From positions 1 through 21,858 of IMG/VR virus record IMGVR_UViG_3300042514_000759: a stretch of 21,858 bases of DNA; one strand, given 5' to 3'. This document shows positions 1 through 9,600 of this stretch, piece by piece (positions within the stretch are counted from its first letter, which is position 1; each line of letters opens with the position of its first letter). The DNA comes from a virus. The notes beneath the pieces were generated by a model, which saw only the letters and a program-made list of their open reading frames with translations, ran no database searches and had not been told where the DNA came from. A program made the position numbers and the translations under genes.

Positions 1-460
1 GCCTACGTTCTTTTCTATATTGATTAATGTATTTTTGTAATCTTTCTTTATTTTTATCACGATATTCTTTTTGATTTTTTGATGTTTTTTCATAATTTTT
101 GTTAACATATTCTTGACATTTTTTTAAAATACTATCTTTATTAGATTCATAATATTTTTTTTGTTTTTCAAGTAATTGTTGTTTATTTTCATCATAATAA
201 TTTTTAAAATATTTTATCATATAATCAGGATTTTCATTTTTCCATTTTTTATTCTGATTACGATACTTTTCAATATTTTTTAAATATTCCTTTCGTTTAC
301 TTTCTTTAACTTTATCAGGATTTTGTTCTTTATAGATTTTTAAAATATTCTTTTTACAAATTTTACAAATAGATGTTAAACCATCTTTTTTTTGTTTATC
401 TTTATAAAAATCTGTTATTTGTTTTTCAAGATTACATTTACTACAAACTTTAGTTTCCAT
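1..460 (-). CDS. Zinc-finger protein with Lys/Asn/Tyr-rich tail (3' end outside window)
   Basis: This frame starts at the ATG on 458-460 and stays open to the window edge, giving at least 153 codons; the C-terminus is missing. The first 36 residues hold two CxxC pairs (CSKC and CKIC) spaced by FYKDKQKKDGLTSI, a zinc-binding layout often found at the N-terminus of phage HNH-endonuclease-like and related zinc-ribbon proteins. The rest is a highly charged, probably helical stretch with recurring units such as YYDENKQQLLEKQ, YYESNKDSILKK and YRDKNKERLQKY. No HNH catalytic motif is visible in the portion present, so a nuclease function is not shown. Its ATG lies inside the last codons of the upstream small gene (11-nt overlap), which suggests translational coupling. 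It could be a homing-endonuclease relative, a DNA-binding regulator or a free-standing zinc protein. Confidence 0.7.
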   Translation of the reverse strand, partial: METKVCSKCNLEKQITDFYKDKQKKDGLTSICKICKKNILKIYKEQNPDKVKESKRKEYLKNIEKYRNQNKKWKNENPDYMIKYFKNYYDENKQQLLEKQKKYYESNKDSILKKCQEYVNKNYEKTSKNQKEYRDKNKERLQKYINQYRKERR

Positions 461-602
461 TTTTAATATATTCTTTTAATAATTTATTAACAAGGGAAGA
501 TAAATTTATAGATTTATCTTTGAAGTATTGTGGTAATTCGGGGTCAAGAGACACCGCCAATTTTACTTTCTTTTTTTCTTCTTCAACTTTTCTTCTCCCC
601 AT
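450..602 (-). CDS. Small ribbon-helix-helix-like protein, 50 aa
   Basis: This 50-residue frame reads MGRRKVEEEKKKVKLAVSLD at the start, continues with PELPQYFKDKSINLSSLVNK and ends LLKEYIKNGN. A basic N-terminus, a short beta-like segment (VKLAVSLD) and two helices (the second starting near INLSSLV) match the size and pattern of CopG/CcdA-type ribbon-helix-helix DNA-binding proteins. That fold is inferred from the pattern only. The frame lies directly after uvsX and overlaps the next gene by 11 nt, so the two small genes probably share a transcript. A TATTTATA box sits 4 nt before the ATG, so a transcript starting from it would be nearly leaderless. Likely roles are a small transcriptional regulator or an antitoxin-like protein; no toxin partner can be recognised in the window. 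Confidence 0.65.
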   Translation of the reverse strand: MGRRKVEEEKKKVKLAVSLDPELPQYFKDKSINLSSLVNKLLKEYIKNGN

Positions 603-606
603 ATTA

Positions 607-614
607 TATAAATA
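607..614 (-). promoter_or_regulatory. TATTTATA box upstream of the 50-aa gene
   Basis: The coding strand reads GATGATATTTATATAATATG, so the ATG follows only 4 nt after the box. The other T4-late-like orientation, TATAAATA on the coding strand, is found at 640-647, 37 nt before the same ATG. Confidence 0.35.
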
Positions 615-654
615 TCATCAAATAATTAAAAAGTATAATTATTTATATTTTTTT

Positions 655-1644
655 TTAATCGTCAGAATCATCTTCATTAGTTTCATCCAATATCAATTCA
701 CCTGTCCCACTAAGAATTGCCCCCCAATAACTAGAATATTGTTTTTTATATTTGTCTAACGCCTCTTTTGTATCTGAAATATATCCTTGTGGTACTGCAA
801 TTATTTTGCCATCCTTAAAAGCAATTCCATTCACGTGATTTTTCAATATAGATACTTTTGTTCTAACAGCATAAGATACGGTTCTACCATTTTTAGTTGC
901 GGTTATATGGTTAACACCAGCATTTTTTTGATTTCCAAACAAAAATACTAACGAAGATGCTAAATATAATGCCTCACCACCTTTAGGTTTTATAGAAGGT
1001 TGACCGAATGGTGAGTCAGGTAATTCAACCCAAGGTTGTACGATAACAATTAAAGTGTTATAGTAAGGATAATCCTCTTTTTTTGATTTTGTTATTCTAG
1101 AATGTAAGCCCATACCAATTCTTTCCGATAGCACCCTAGCATTATGCATAGACCCACCCTTTCCTTCGAAGGTCATTTGACAGGGAATACTACCAATACT
1201 ATCAAAGAAAAAAGCAACATTATATGGTAATTCACCTTTCTCTTGAGCATCCAAAATATCATTCATAAAATCAGTCGCCTGTTCTATTGTTTCAAAAGAA
1301 TCATTAAAAATAAAATGACCGTCCCACTCACCATTTTCATTTTGTTCCGCTTGTAACCCCAATTCAACCGAGTGTTCCCAAGACCATTTTTTTTCCGTTA
1401 TAATGAACACCGGTAAATGACCTTTTTTCTGAGCATCCGCAGCTGCTAATATCATAGCTGTTGTTTTTGAAGTATTTGAATGACCTAACATCATATTAAT
1501 ACCCCCCATTACAGGTCCCGGTAATCCACAAGCCTCCATAAAAGCATCACCGCAGTTATAAAAACTTTCAGGTTTATATTTTGTTTTTGTAGAAAATTTA
1601 CCTTTTATATCCTCTAGCGAGAATGTTTTCTTTTTTATCGCCAT
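655..1644 (-). CDS. uvsX: UvsX-type RecA-family recombinase
   Basis: This is a RecA/UvsX strand-exchange protein of 329 residues, somewhat shorter than T4 UvsX (about 390). A Walker A loop is seen at residues 54-62 (GHSNTSKTT); like T4 UvsX it lacks the usual glycine before the lysine. The Walker B strand is at about 143-149 (VAFFFDS). Glu84 in FIITEKKW occupies the position expected for the catalytic glutamate. The protein ends in an acidic tail (ETNEDDSDD), as is common in recombinases that work with a single-strand binding protein. UvsX family members form filaments on ssDNA and drive recombination-dependent replication. The gene follows the gp32-like gene by 92 bp with no obvious promoter between them, so co-transcription is likely. 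The start is the only ATG compatible with the conserved N-terminus, and no Shine-Dalgarno sequence precedes it. Confidence 0.92.
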   Translation of the reverse strand: MAIKKKTFSLEDIKGKFSTKTKYKPESFYNCGDAFMEACGLPGPVMGGINMMLGHSNTSKTTAMILAAADAQKKGHLPVFIITEKKWSWEHSVELGLQAEQNENGEWDGHFIFNDSFETIEQATDFMNDILDAQEKGELPYNVAFFFDSIGSIPCQMTFEGKGGSMHNARVLSERIGMGLHSRITKSKKEDYPYYNTLIVIVQPWVELPDSPFGQPSIKPKGGEALYLASSLVFLFGNQKNAGVNHITATKNGRTVSYAVRTKVSILKNHVNGIAFKDGKIIAVPQGYISDTKEALDKYKKQYSSYWGAILSGTGELILDETNEDDSDD

Positions 1645-1684
1645 ATGTCTATGTTAATTTAATTTTTTAGTTTGTTTAGACAAG

Positions 1685-1712
1685 TTGAGCACCAAGTAAT
1701 CTCAGTGCTCAA
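1685..1712 (-). promoter_or_regulatory. Hairpin between gp32 and uvsX
   Basis: A perfect 8-bp inverted repeat (TTGAGCAC / GTGCTCAA) encloses a 12-nt loop in the gap between the gp32 stop and the uvsX start. No run of U follows it on the coding strand, so it does not look like a standard intrinsic terminator. It may be an RNA-processing, stability or translational-control element; the role is inferred from position alone. Confidence 0.45.
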
Positions 1713-1736
1713 GTTATATGTCCAAGTTTTGTTTGA

Positions 1737-2591
1737 TTAGAATGGCATATCATCGTCACCTTCAGCGTCCGCTTGTGGGTCTTCATACCCTGATGATTTA
1801 GAACCACCAAATGAAGTCTCATCTTCAGATGAATCACCGTAATCGTAACCACCTTTATCAGAGTTCCATTTCGGAGTTTCACCTCTTGCGATAGCCTCTA
1901 AGTATTCAACCGGTTTTTTAGAATAAACATCTTCCCAAGTTAACTCATCGTTAATCCAAGATTCTGCAATGTCTTTGTCCTCGTGAACAGGTGCAGCATC
2001 ATCATACATAACGGTTTGAATTACGGTGTAGTAAGCACCTTTTGGGGTTTTTGCCTTAGTTAATTCTAAGATAAGGTCTCTACCTTTTTCAGGGTCAGCA
2101 ATATCACCTTTGTTTCTGTAGATAGGAATAATTTTGTCATAGATTCCTTCATTTTTGTAGTTTGATTTGAATCTCCAAAATTTAACACCATCTTCTTCGT
2201 TATCTCTATCGATAACCTTAACAATATAGAATTTACGTGATAAGTAATTTGATGCCAATTTTTTATCAGCTTCTTTACCTGTTGAACGTAATTCTTCGTA
2301 AACCTCTGTTAAAGGTGAACGTTCGTTGTCATTTTTTCCCGGGTCATAGAATTTTTGGAATTTTCCATCAACTTGAATCTCGTGGTACCAAACTTCTTTA
2401 AATGGTGAAGAACCATCTTTTGTTGGTAAGATTCTTAATCTTTTTTGTCCTTGGGTCTCCTTATCGGTAAGGATTGCCGCGAAGTATTTTTTCATTCTTT
2501 CTTCTTGTGTGAATTTTGAGGTAGAAGAAGTACTACCTTGTTTAGCTTTCTCGTATTGAGCTAAAACTGCGTCTAATGAATTTGTCGCCAT
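1737..2591 (-). CDS. 32: gp32-like single-stranded DNA-binding protein
   Basis: This 284-residue protein (T4 gp32 has 301) is recognised from its overall layout: a short N-terminal region suited to cooperative self-association (LDAVLAQYEKAKQG), a central core rich in aromatic and basic residues (RLRILPTKDG, VWYHEIQVDGKFQKFYDPG, KFWRFKSNYKN), and a long acidic C-terminus. It should coat ssDNA during replication and recombination and serve as partner of the adjacent UvsX. Two features differ from T4. No cysteine is visible anywhere in the protein, so the zinc site of T4 gp32 (one His, three Cys) cannot exist. The last six residues are DDDMPF, close to the tip of bacterial SSB proteins (DDDIPF in E. 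coli). The gene has its own near-consensus promoter and lies just after a terminator, so it can be expressed apart from the tail genes. Confidence 0.88.
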   Translation of the reverse strand: MATNSLDAVLAQYEKAKQGSTSSTSKFTQEERMKKYFAAILTDKETQGQKRLRILPTKDGSSPFKEVWYHEIQVDGKFQKFYDPGKNDNERSPLTEVYEELRSTGKEADKKLASNYLSRKFYIVKVIDRDNEEDGVKFWRFKSNYKNEGIYDKIIPIYRNKGDIADPEKGRDLILELTKAKTPKGAYYTVIQTVMYDDAAPVHEDKDIAESWINDELTWEDVYSKKPVEYLEAIARGETPKWNSDKGGYDYGDSSEDETSFGGSKSSGYEDPQADAEGDDDMPF

Positions 2592-2613
2592 AGTGTTTAA
2601 AATATTTAAAGGT

Positions 2614-2649
2614 TTATAAAAGTATAAGTGTCAGCCGTGGGTTTGTCAA
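2614..2649 (-). promoter_or_regulatory. Promoter for gp32 (TTGACA - 17 bp - TATACT)
   Basis: On the coding strand TTGACA lies at 2649-2644 and TATACT at 2626-2621, separated by exactly 17 bp. This is an 11-of-12 match to the sigma-70 consensus. The predicted transcription start is near 2614, giving a leader of about 23 nt before the ATG at 2591. The same stretch also contains TTTG and TACTTTTA, which loosely resemble the Bacteroidetes -33/-7 elements (TTTG and TAnnTTTG). Confidence 0.65.
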
Positions 2650-2660
2650 ATTGTTTGTGA

Positions 2661-2689
2661 AAATAAAACGGACTTTTTTAGTCCGTCTT
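2661..2689 (-). terminator. Intrinsic terminator after the structural gene block
   Basis: On the coding strand AAGACGGACT pairs with AGTCCGTTTT around a 5-nt A loop, giving a 10-bp stem with one G-U pair, followed by TTTTATTT. It begins 2 nt after the stop codon of the 217-residue gene and lies just before the gp32 promoter, so it separates the tail genes from the recombination module. Confidence 0.85.
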
Positions 2690-2691
2690 AT

Positions 2692-3345
2692 TTATCTTAA
2701 TTGTTGGAATGATGTTGGTTTTCCTTCATCTCCAAAATTTCTAAATGTTTTTTTAATTTCAATTGGTGAATAATCCTCAACTTCATCTTGAGTTAAAATA
2801 TATTCATTTTTTCCTGATTTTTCCATATCTTCTTCTTTATCATCAAAGAATTGACTTAATTTTTGGTTGAATGGTCCCGAATCTAAACTTCTAAGTTCTA
2901 ATTTTTCTTGAGGAGTTTTTTCTCTATATTTTTCAATCTTCATTTCTAAATCATTCAATTTAGTCATAATACCATCCATTTCACCTAATTTAGTTTCTAA
3001 ATTATCTAAATGTTGGAATAAGTTTTCAAAATATTCTTCTTGTTTTTGTTCAACTTTTTTCTGAGATTTTACTAAGTCAGTTATATCCATTTCTTCAGTT
3101 TTACCTGTAGAGTCACCCTCTCCTCCAAGTTTTTCAACATCAGGGTCGTTTTCTAAATCAACCGGTTGAGGTCCTGCAGGTGCCGGTGGAGCAACATTTG
3201 GGTCAACAGGTGCCGGAGCGGGTGGAACCGCGTTTGGGTCTTCTCCCGGAGGTGGTGGTAATGTAACATCTTGTTCAACAATATAATTATTGATTGAGTT
3301 ATACCTTGCAATTTCTTCTAAAATTTTATTGTCTATTTTTTTCAT
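2692..3345 (-). CDS. Proline-rich/coiled-coil protein of unknown function, 217 aa
   Basis: I do not recognise this protein. After a short N-terminal segment (MKKIDNKILEEIARYNSINN) comes a proline/alanine-rich, acidic linker at about residues 29-70. The linker contains two copies of a DPNxxPPAPA unit, in DPNAVPPAPAPVDPNVAPPA. A charged segment at about 88-145 has leucine/isoleucine spacing typical of a coiled coil (LFQHLDNLETKLGEMDGIM). The C-terminal 70 residues are mixed and polar. No signal peptide or membrane segment is seen. The gene starts 1 nt after the stop of the preceding 74-residue gene, so the two are almost certainly co-translated, and it is the last gene before a terminator. Its position behind the baseplate genes suggests a virion or assembly protein, but this is inference. 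Confidence 0.8.
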   Translation of the reverse strand: MKKIDNKILEEIARYNSINNYIVEQDVTLPPPPGEDPNAVPPAPAPVDPNVAPPAPAGPQPVDLENDPDVEKLGGEGDSTGKTEEMDITDLVKSQKKVEQKQEEYFENLFQHLDNLETKLGEMDGIMTKLNDLEMKIEKYREKTPQEKLELRSLDSGPFNQKLSQFFDDKEEDMEKSGKNEYILTQDEVEDYSPIEIKKTFRNFGDEGKPTSFQQLR

Positions 3346-3346
3346 C

Positions 3347-3571
3347 TTATCCGTTTAATAATTGTTTTACACCTGTTAATGTTTCAACTTGGATTTTTTT
3401 ATTTGTATTCATAGTGTTATCCACACGTTCAATTAAACCATCTTTCATTCTGATAGTATAACAATCTCCCGTGTCTAAATCACAAACTTGTTTAGAACCA
3501 TTACCCAAATCTTTCTCTGAGCTTCTTGTGGTTTTACCTAAATAATTGTCTAATATTAATTTTGTGTTCAT
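3347..3571 (-). CDS. Small conserved-looking protein of unknown function, 74 aa
   Basis: This 74-residue frame shows no family I can name. It contains two cysteines close together (QVCDLDTGDCYTIR) in a segment that looks like a beta hairpin, followed by RMKDGLIERVDN. It is preceded by a 38-bp A/T gap holding a TATTTATA box, and its stop codon lies 1 nt before the ATG of the 217-residue gene, so the pair forms a short operon. Coding status is supported by its fit between flanking genes, the tight spacing and the absence of any competing frame. Confidence 0.7.
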   Translation of the reverse strand: MNTKLILDNYLGKTTRSSEKDLGNGSKQVCDLDTGDCYTIRMKDGLIERVDNTMNTNKKIQVETLTGVKQLLNG

Positions 3572-3583
3572 AATCTTTTTATA

Positions 3584-3591
3584 TATAAATA
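3584..3591 (-). promoter_or_regulatory. TATTTATA box upstream of the 74-aa gene
   Basis: The coding strand reads GATATTTATATATAAAAAG and then reaches the ATG 12 nt after the box. It is the only candidate signal in the 38-bp gap between the hub gene and this gene. Confidence 0.4.
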
Positions 3592-3609
3592 TCTGTTTAT
3601 TTGTAAATG

Positions 3610-6600
3610 TTACTGATTAAATGGTGCACTAACTAAAGTAAATGGGTTGGACTCCAAAGGTCCTTTAGGATAATATTTCACATTCATAGTATATATTCCA
3701 GGATTTTTACCATTTACAGTACAAGTTCTTGACCCCGCCCCTGAGAGACAATTATAGGTAACTATATTATTATTACCATCCTTAAAGTCTGTGTCACCTA
3801 TATTTTTAAACTCATAATTAGGGTCAACAATTCTTAAAACAATAAATTTACCATTATTTTGTTGTATGTTATAGTAACTAGCATCATTACCTTGTAATGT
3901 ATCAAATGTACCTAAATTAACAATTTTAATTCCCGGTGGTGGTTGTGGAACATTTGCAGGTGATGGTGTATTAGTAAAATTACCAGTATTTTGATTAAAT
4001 AAATTAATAGCTTGGGTAACTTTAGATTCCATATTTGTAATATCAGTTGGATTCATAGTAGTATATACATTACTATTTGATATTGCAGCATCACCATATA
4101 ATATAATAAATTTAGTAATTTCAGACGAAGTTAAATCTTTTATTTCAGAAACTCTACCCGTAAATCTACTAATCAAAAAGTCAATATTTGTATCTAAACT
4201 ATCAAATATTACATAAGGTTTTGTATTACTAATACCACCACAATAATATTGGTTTTTTGTAAAATAAACACTTACCGATTGACCCCAATCACTCATCAAA
4301 TCAGTTCCACTATAATTATTTGATTGTGTCTTCAACCCAACAGAATCACTAGAGTTTAAATACATTTTAGCAAAAACAGAATATCTAATTTTTTGGTCAG
4401 TTGTTTTTGTGGATATTAACTCAATTACCTCTTTGTATGTTGCAGTAGTCCCTGATGGTGTTTCAGGGGTAAATTTACCATATTTATCATCGGTTGTTTT
4501 AACCGGTGGACATTCTTGAGTATTTTTAGGTTTAGTAACACCTTTTTCTGTATTATCAGCATTTTTTTCTGCGGCCTGACCTATTACATTACTTGTAGAT
4601 GCGGTTGTGCTATTTGTATTATTTTCAGTCCTTCTTTGATTATTTGTGTCAATTATAGTTTGTAACAAAGTTGTTTTTAACGATTGAATGTAATTCTCAA
4701 CTAAAGGTAAAGACGCTGTCGGTTGTCTGATACCTTCAAAAGTAGTTTCAAAATTACCGGGAGTTATAGTGTGATTAACTTTTTGTATCATATATGGTCC
4801 ACTAAACATAGGGACGTGTCTTAAATTAAAATACATAGTTGGTTGTATCATAGCATTACCCATCATATTTACCTGACAAGCATAACTTCTATTTTTATAT
4901 AAATTATACAATGATATATTTTGAGTTGACCCCCCTCTATTTCCTGATTGATTAGCCATTTGATTAATAACCTGTAATGATTCAGTAGTTGGTAATCCCG
5001 GATTTTGTGACACACTAAATCCTTTAAATATTGATTGATTTTGTGTTCCAAATTCAACGTTAAACCCAACAACCTTATTTGATTTATCCCAATCATTTTT
5101 ACCAATTTGGTTTTCATTTAATGGATTATCACTAGCACGTCTTAAATCAAAAGCATCATCCTTAAATCTATAATCAACACTATTAATAGCAACGTGTTGA
5201 CTTGGTTTACCAGCATAAAAACAAACCATCTTTGCCGATGAATTTCTATAATCAACATTCATAAAAGTACCGAACATTGTGTTAGCAAATTCCAAAGTAC
5301 CTTCAGGTTTTGGTTTTGGATTTTTAACCGCGTCTTGCACATTATAAAAATTAACATATGACGGTATATTCATTACAACAAAATTATTTGTTACTAAAAT
5401 ATTATTAACGTATGTTAACATACTTGTAGTAACATTAATGTTTGTTAAAGTATCTTTTAATTTTATAATATCAATTAACACTTTTTCACCAATATTCCTA
5501 CTTGCTCTATCCAATAATAAAACATCTTCAAATAAAGTTTTGTTTTTAAAATCATTACCAGCAATCCACTTATCATTTGTGGCTTTAAATGAGTCCCATA
5601 ACTCCAACTTACTTTGTTTACTTTCTAAAACAGATTCTTTTGGTGGTTTAGGTGTCTCACTAACCGTGGGTAATAATTTTCTGATTTTAATCATTGTACT
5701 ATTTAAAATTTTATCATTAAAATTATCCAATGTATCTAAATATTCATTCATCAATTTAACAAACTTATCATAATTCAAAGTATTGTCTTTTAATTTTTGA
5801 GTGGCATAAATTTTAATGATAGGATGTAGATTTTCAATATTCTCTACGTCAAAAGCAATATTACAATCAATAAAGAAATCTGTAATATAAGACCCATTAT
5901 CTTTATAAACCAATTCCGGTATATTTGAAAACCCTACATAAGTTTCCAACGCTTTCCATTCATTTGGTTTTAAAGAAATAGATGTGGTTAATGATGGTGA
6001 ACTAAGGTTATTACTAGGTAACGAATTTGGTGTTACATAATTATAATAATCCCAAGTATATGGACTAACAACAATATGATTGGACGAAAAAGTATAAAAC
6101 AATCTTCTATCAAAATTAGACGGATTTCCCTTTTTAAAGTATATATCATAATTTAAAAATTGACTAATCGTATTAGAAATATTTGTTAATTGTTTTGATT
6201 GAATATCCTCAACCGATAGAGTATTATTAACACTATTATTGGTTATTTTCATTAAACTTCTCATTAATTCTTGGAAGTTTTTAAATGTTTTTTGAGAGTT
6301 AGTTTTATCCACACCATCTTCATCAACATAATCGTAGGTTGATTTACTAAAATTTAAAAATTCTTTTTCAAACTTATCTAACGTATCTTTATCAAACACC
6401 GAAAACATTTCACTAATGTCCGTATATTGTTTATCCTCTCCATTAATTGAGAAATTTTCTTGAATGGATTGATTCGACCAAACTTCTTTTAAATATTTGG
6501 TAGGTAACGGTTTTAAAACTTTAGAATTATCAAAATACCCGTAGTTTGGTGCCGTCCAAAATAATCTAACAGAACCATTATACATTGATGTATTACCGGA

Positions 6601-9600
6601 TAAATTAAATATTAAATTACCAAAATTATCAATACATTCAGATTTTGTTTGATTTATAACACTACCGTTTGACGGCATTATAAATTGATATTGTCCATAA
6701 TCAGATTTTACCGATATTGACCAAGGAATCACAACATTACTTACGGTATTTAAAATTGGAACTTGTTTTGTGTTATTAATGACCGCCTCAGGGACATAAT
6801 TTAAAACAAGACCTTCATTAAAACCATTTTGAATGTCGGTATTAGTATATCCCGTAAAAATCGTATATCCTTGATAGAAAATATTAAAATCATTTATCAA
6901 TTTAGGGTAAAACCCTGTATTAATTGTTAATATTGAATTATTACTACCAAACGTTGATACTTCCTTATATTGTTCCAAAATAATTGATGTTCCACTTATT
7001 TGTCCCGGAAGAATTAAATCATATGTTTTAGTTTTATCATTCGTTACCGGGTCATAATTACTAACATAATCAAAATCTTCCCAACAATTGGTTAATATAT
7101 CATTACCGGTTTCTATATAAGTTTTATATCGGTTCCATATTGAACCCACTTTTAATACCCAAGCATAAGGTATTTTGTGTAATCCCCCAAATTTATTTAA
7201 GGACGCAAAAATATAATCTAAACTTTCATCAGAATAATTATCTTGAGTTCCGGTATATGTTTTGTATTTCTCCCTTAATGTTGATAATGGTAAACTATTA
7301 ATAAACAAATATGCCGAACTAACAAATGGGTACAGTTCTTTATTCCTTAACTTTTCAACACCTTCTTGTATCGCATTAATAAAATAAGGAGTGTTTAAGA
7401 TAGAGGTTGTTTGATAATTACTAACTAAACCTGAATAGTTTAAATATTTAACATCACCTTCTGTTGGTAACTGATTAGTATAAGTTCTACTTGCATAAAA
7501 ATTTCTAAAATCATCATTTATTACCTTAGGTGTTACGATATTCTTATAAACAAAATTTGTTATAGGTCTTTTAACATCTTGACCTTGAGAATCCGTAAAA
7601 TTACAAATTACTTTTTTATTACTATTAAACACCAAAGTTTTAGTTGTATTAAACGCAAGTTTCTCATCAGTACCAACACCATTTTCTAAATTACTTTGAA
7701 CCCATTTTTTATTCGTAAATGGAAAAATATCAGAAAAACCATATTTGTTTGATGATGTTGAGGTAGATACGTATGTTGAAATATCCTCTTCTTTTTGTAG
7801 TGAAAATAAAGGTTGAGAACTACTACTATCTAATTCACTTTGAGTTAAAAATTCAAAATCACCGTTTTCAACATCATTTTTAATATATCCCGTGTTGAAT
7901 ATACCTCTAATGTAATTCTGCCAACTCTGACCAGCACCCTCATTTGAGATATGTTTTAATACACTTGGAAAATTACTTGAGGTAAGATTGTAATCTCTAA
8001 TAATTTTAATTAAAGACGCATCCGAATTTGATATACTATTTTTTATATTTAAACTCTCACCATCAGCAATAACATTTGATACCTTATCTAAATCACTTCC
8101 ATTATTTTCACTTCTATCTAATTTTGAATAATGGGATGTTAATAAAATTCTTTCATAAATTTCATAAATGTAATTAACATCCACTTTATTTGCAAAAACC
8201 TCATTACTAATCGGAAACTCAATAGCACCCAAAGACACTCGGTTTGGTTCGGTTACTGAATTTGAATTATCTGCGGTAGGTTGTGGAGGTGGGGTTCTTT
8301 GTGTTAAACCTCTAATAAATTCCTCAACAAACTCTATTTCAGGCCAAACATCATATAAATAACCTTTTGTTTGACTAATAATATCATTATCTCCCGGATA
8401 TCTTACTTCATATTTTTCTTGCCCATTTTCACCGGTGGTTGATTTAATCACCTGAGGCCAAGGATAAATTGGTTGAGTTGAATTATTACCCGAAGTTTGG
8501 TTATCAGGATTAGCATTAGAAACCGTAGTATCAAAAATTGCGTTTTTTCTAATCTTATCATCTCTTTTTTCCCAAGCTTTAGTATGAACATCATCCATCA
8601 ACCTTAAAAAAGCTTCACCATTGGCAAATATAACCGCAAGAACATTTCTAATATTTGGAATAAAACCAATACCATTATCCTTACTTTCCAATAATTCAGC
8701 TAAAGCCTTTGTTAATTCTTCTTGAATTGTTTCTCTTTTTGTTTGAAGGTCCTTATTCATTTTATCAGTTAAATCAATAAAACTATTTTTACCTTCAAAC
8801 ACAAAATATTGTGATGTTACTTGTGTACTACCACCTTTAAGTGTTATGGTTATATTGTCTAATATATTTGAATTTGTTAATTCTGCTCGAAATTTAGCTA
8901 AATCCTCCGGTGTTGGTTGACTATTTTTTCTTTGTGCTTTATATGTCTCTTCAAGATTTATATCATCGTAATTAACATTTTTTGGGAAAATATCATATTT
9001 GACAGGATTTGGTATTTTACACTCGGTTTTTTTACCATTAATCTCATAACTACCATTATCGCCACAAGTTTTATTACTATTTAGTAATACATTATACTTG
9101 TCGATAATACCTTTTAATTCTGAAACCGCATTACTTTTTACTTCTAAACTTGTATTTTTTTTAAATGTGTAAACTTTTTGTTCCGTATTTAAAATATAAT
9201 AATTAACAACATCCATATATTTATTGAACCAAGAAGTTTGTAATGTGTAAAACACATCTTTTTGATAATCTCTTAATTTATTACTATATGTGTCTAAATC
9301 AGTTAAAGGGTCTAAATTTTGTTTTGTAAATGATTCTAAAACATTTGTGATAAAATTTTCAATTCTATCTTTCATTTGCATAACCGTTATTTCAGGAAAA
9401 TCATTTGGAATTAACCCTTTAGATTTATATTCACTATACATTTCAACAATTTTTTGATAACCTCGTTCAACAACAATATCATTAGTTTTGGTTGTTTTAC
9501 TAGGACCACCACTAGTCGAACTAATTGTAAATCTTGATTGATACATATGAGGTGTTGCCATTAAAGCACCCATAGTAATCTCACTTAAAACCGTATATTT

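Noticed and set aside
620-644. 8-bp A/T-only inverted repeat after uvsX as a terminator
   Set aside because: The stem has no G-C pairs and no U-tract on the coding strand; the T run lies on the other side, where there is no plus-strand gene.
640-647. TATAAATA on the coding strand as a T4-type late promoter
   Set aside because: It matches the T4 late -10 element, but only two such copies (also 19043-19050) occur in gaps, in very A/T-rich DNA, so I did not list them as separate features.
520-759. Plus-strand open frame
   Set aside because: It is antisense to the 50-aa gene and the end of uvsX, with a low-complexity Phe/Ile-rich product from A/T-rich DNA.
4869-5117. Minus-strand open frame inside the hub-like gene
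   Set aside because: It is an out-of-phase shadow with no recognisable motif and no start context; likewise 16212-16418 within the tape measure.
5438-5773. Plus-strand open frame of 111 codons
   Set aside because: It lies fully antisense to the hub-like gene and shows no domain; similar shadows at 13436-13654, 16294-16533, 17843-18166, 18583-18975, 19669-19863 and 21530-21715 were left out for the same reason.
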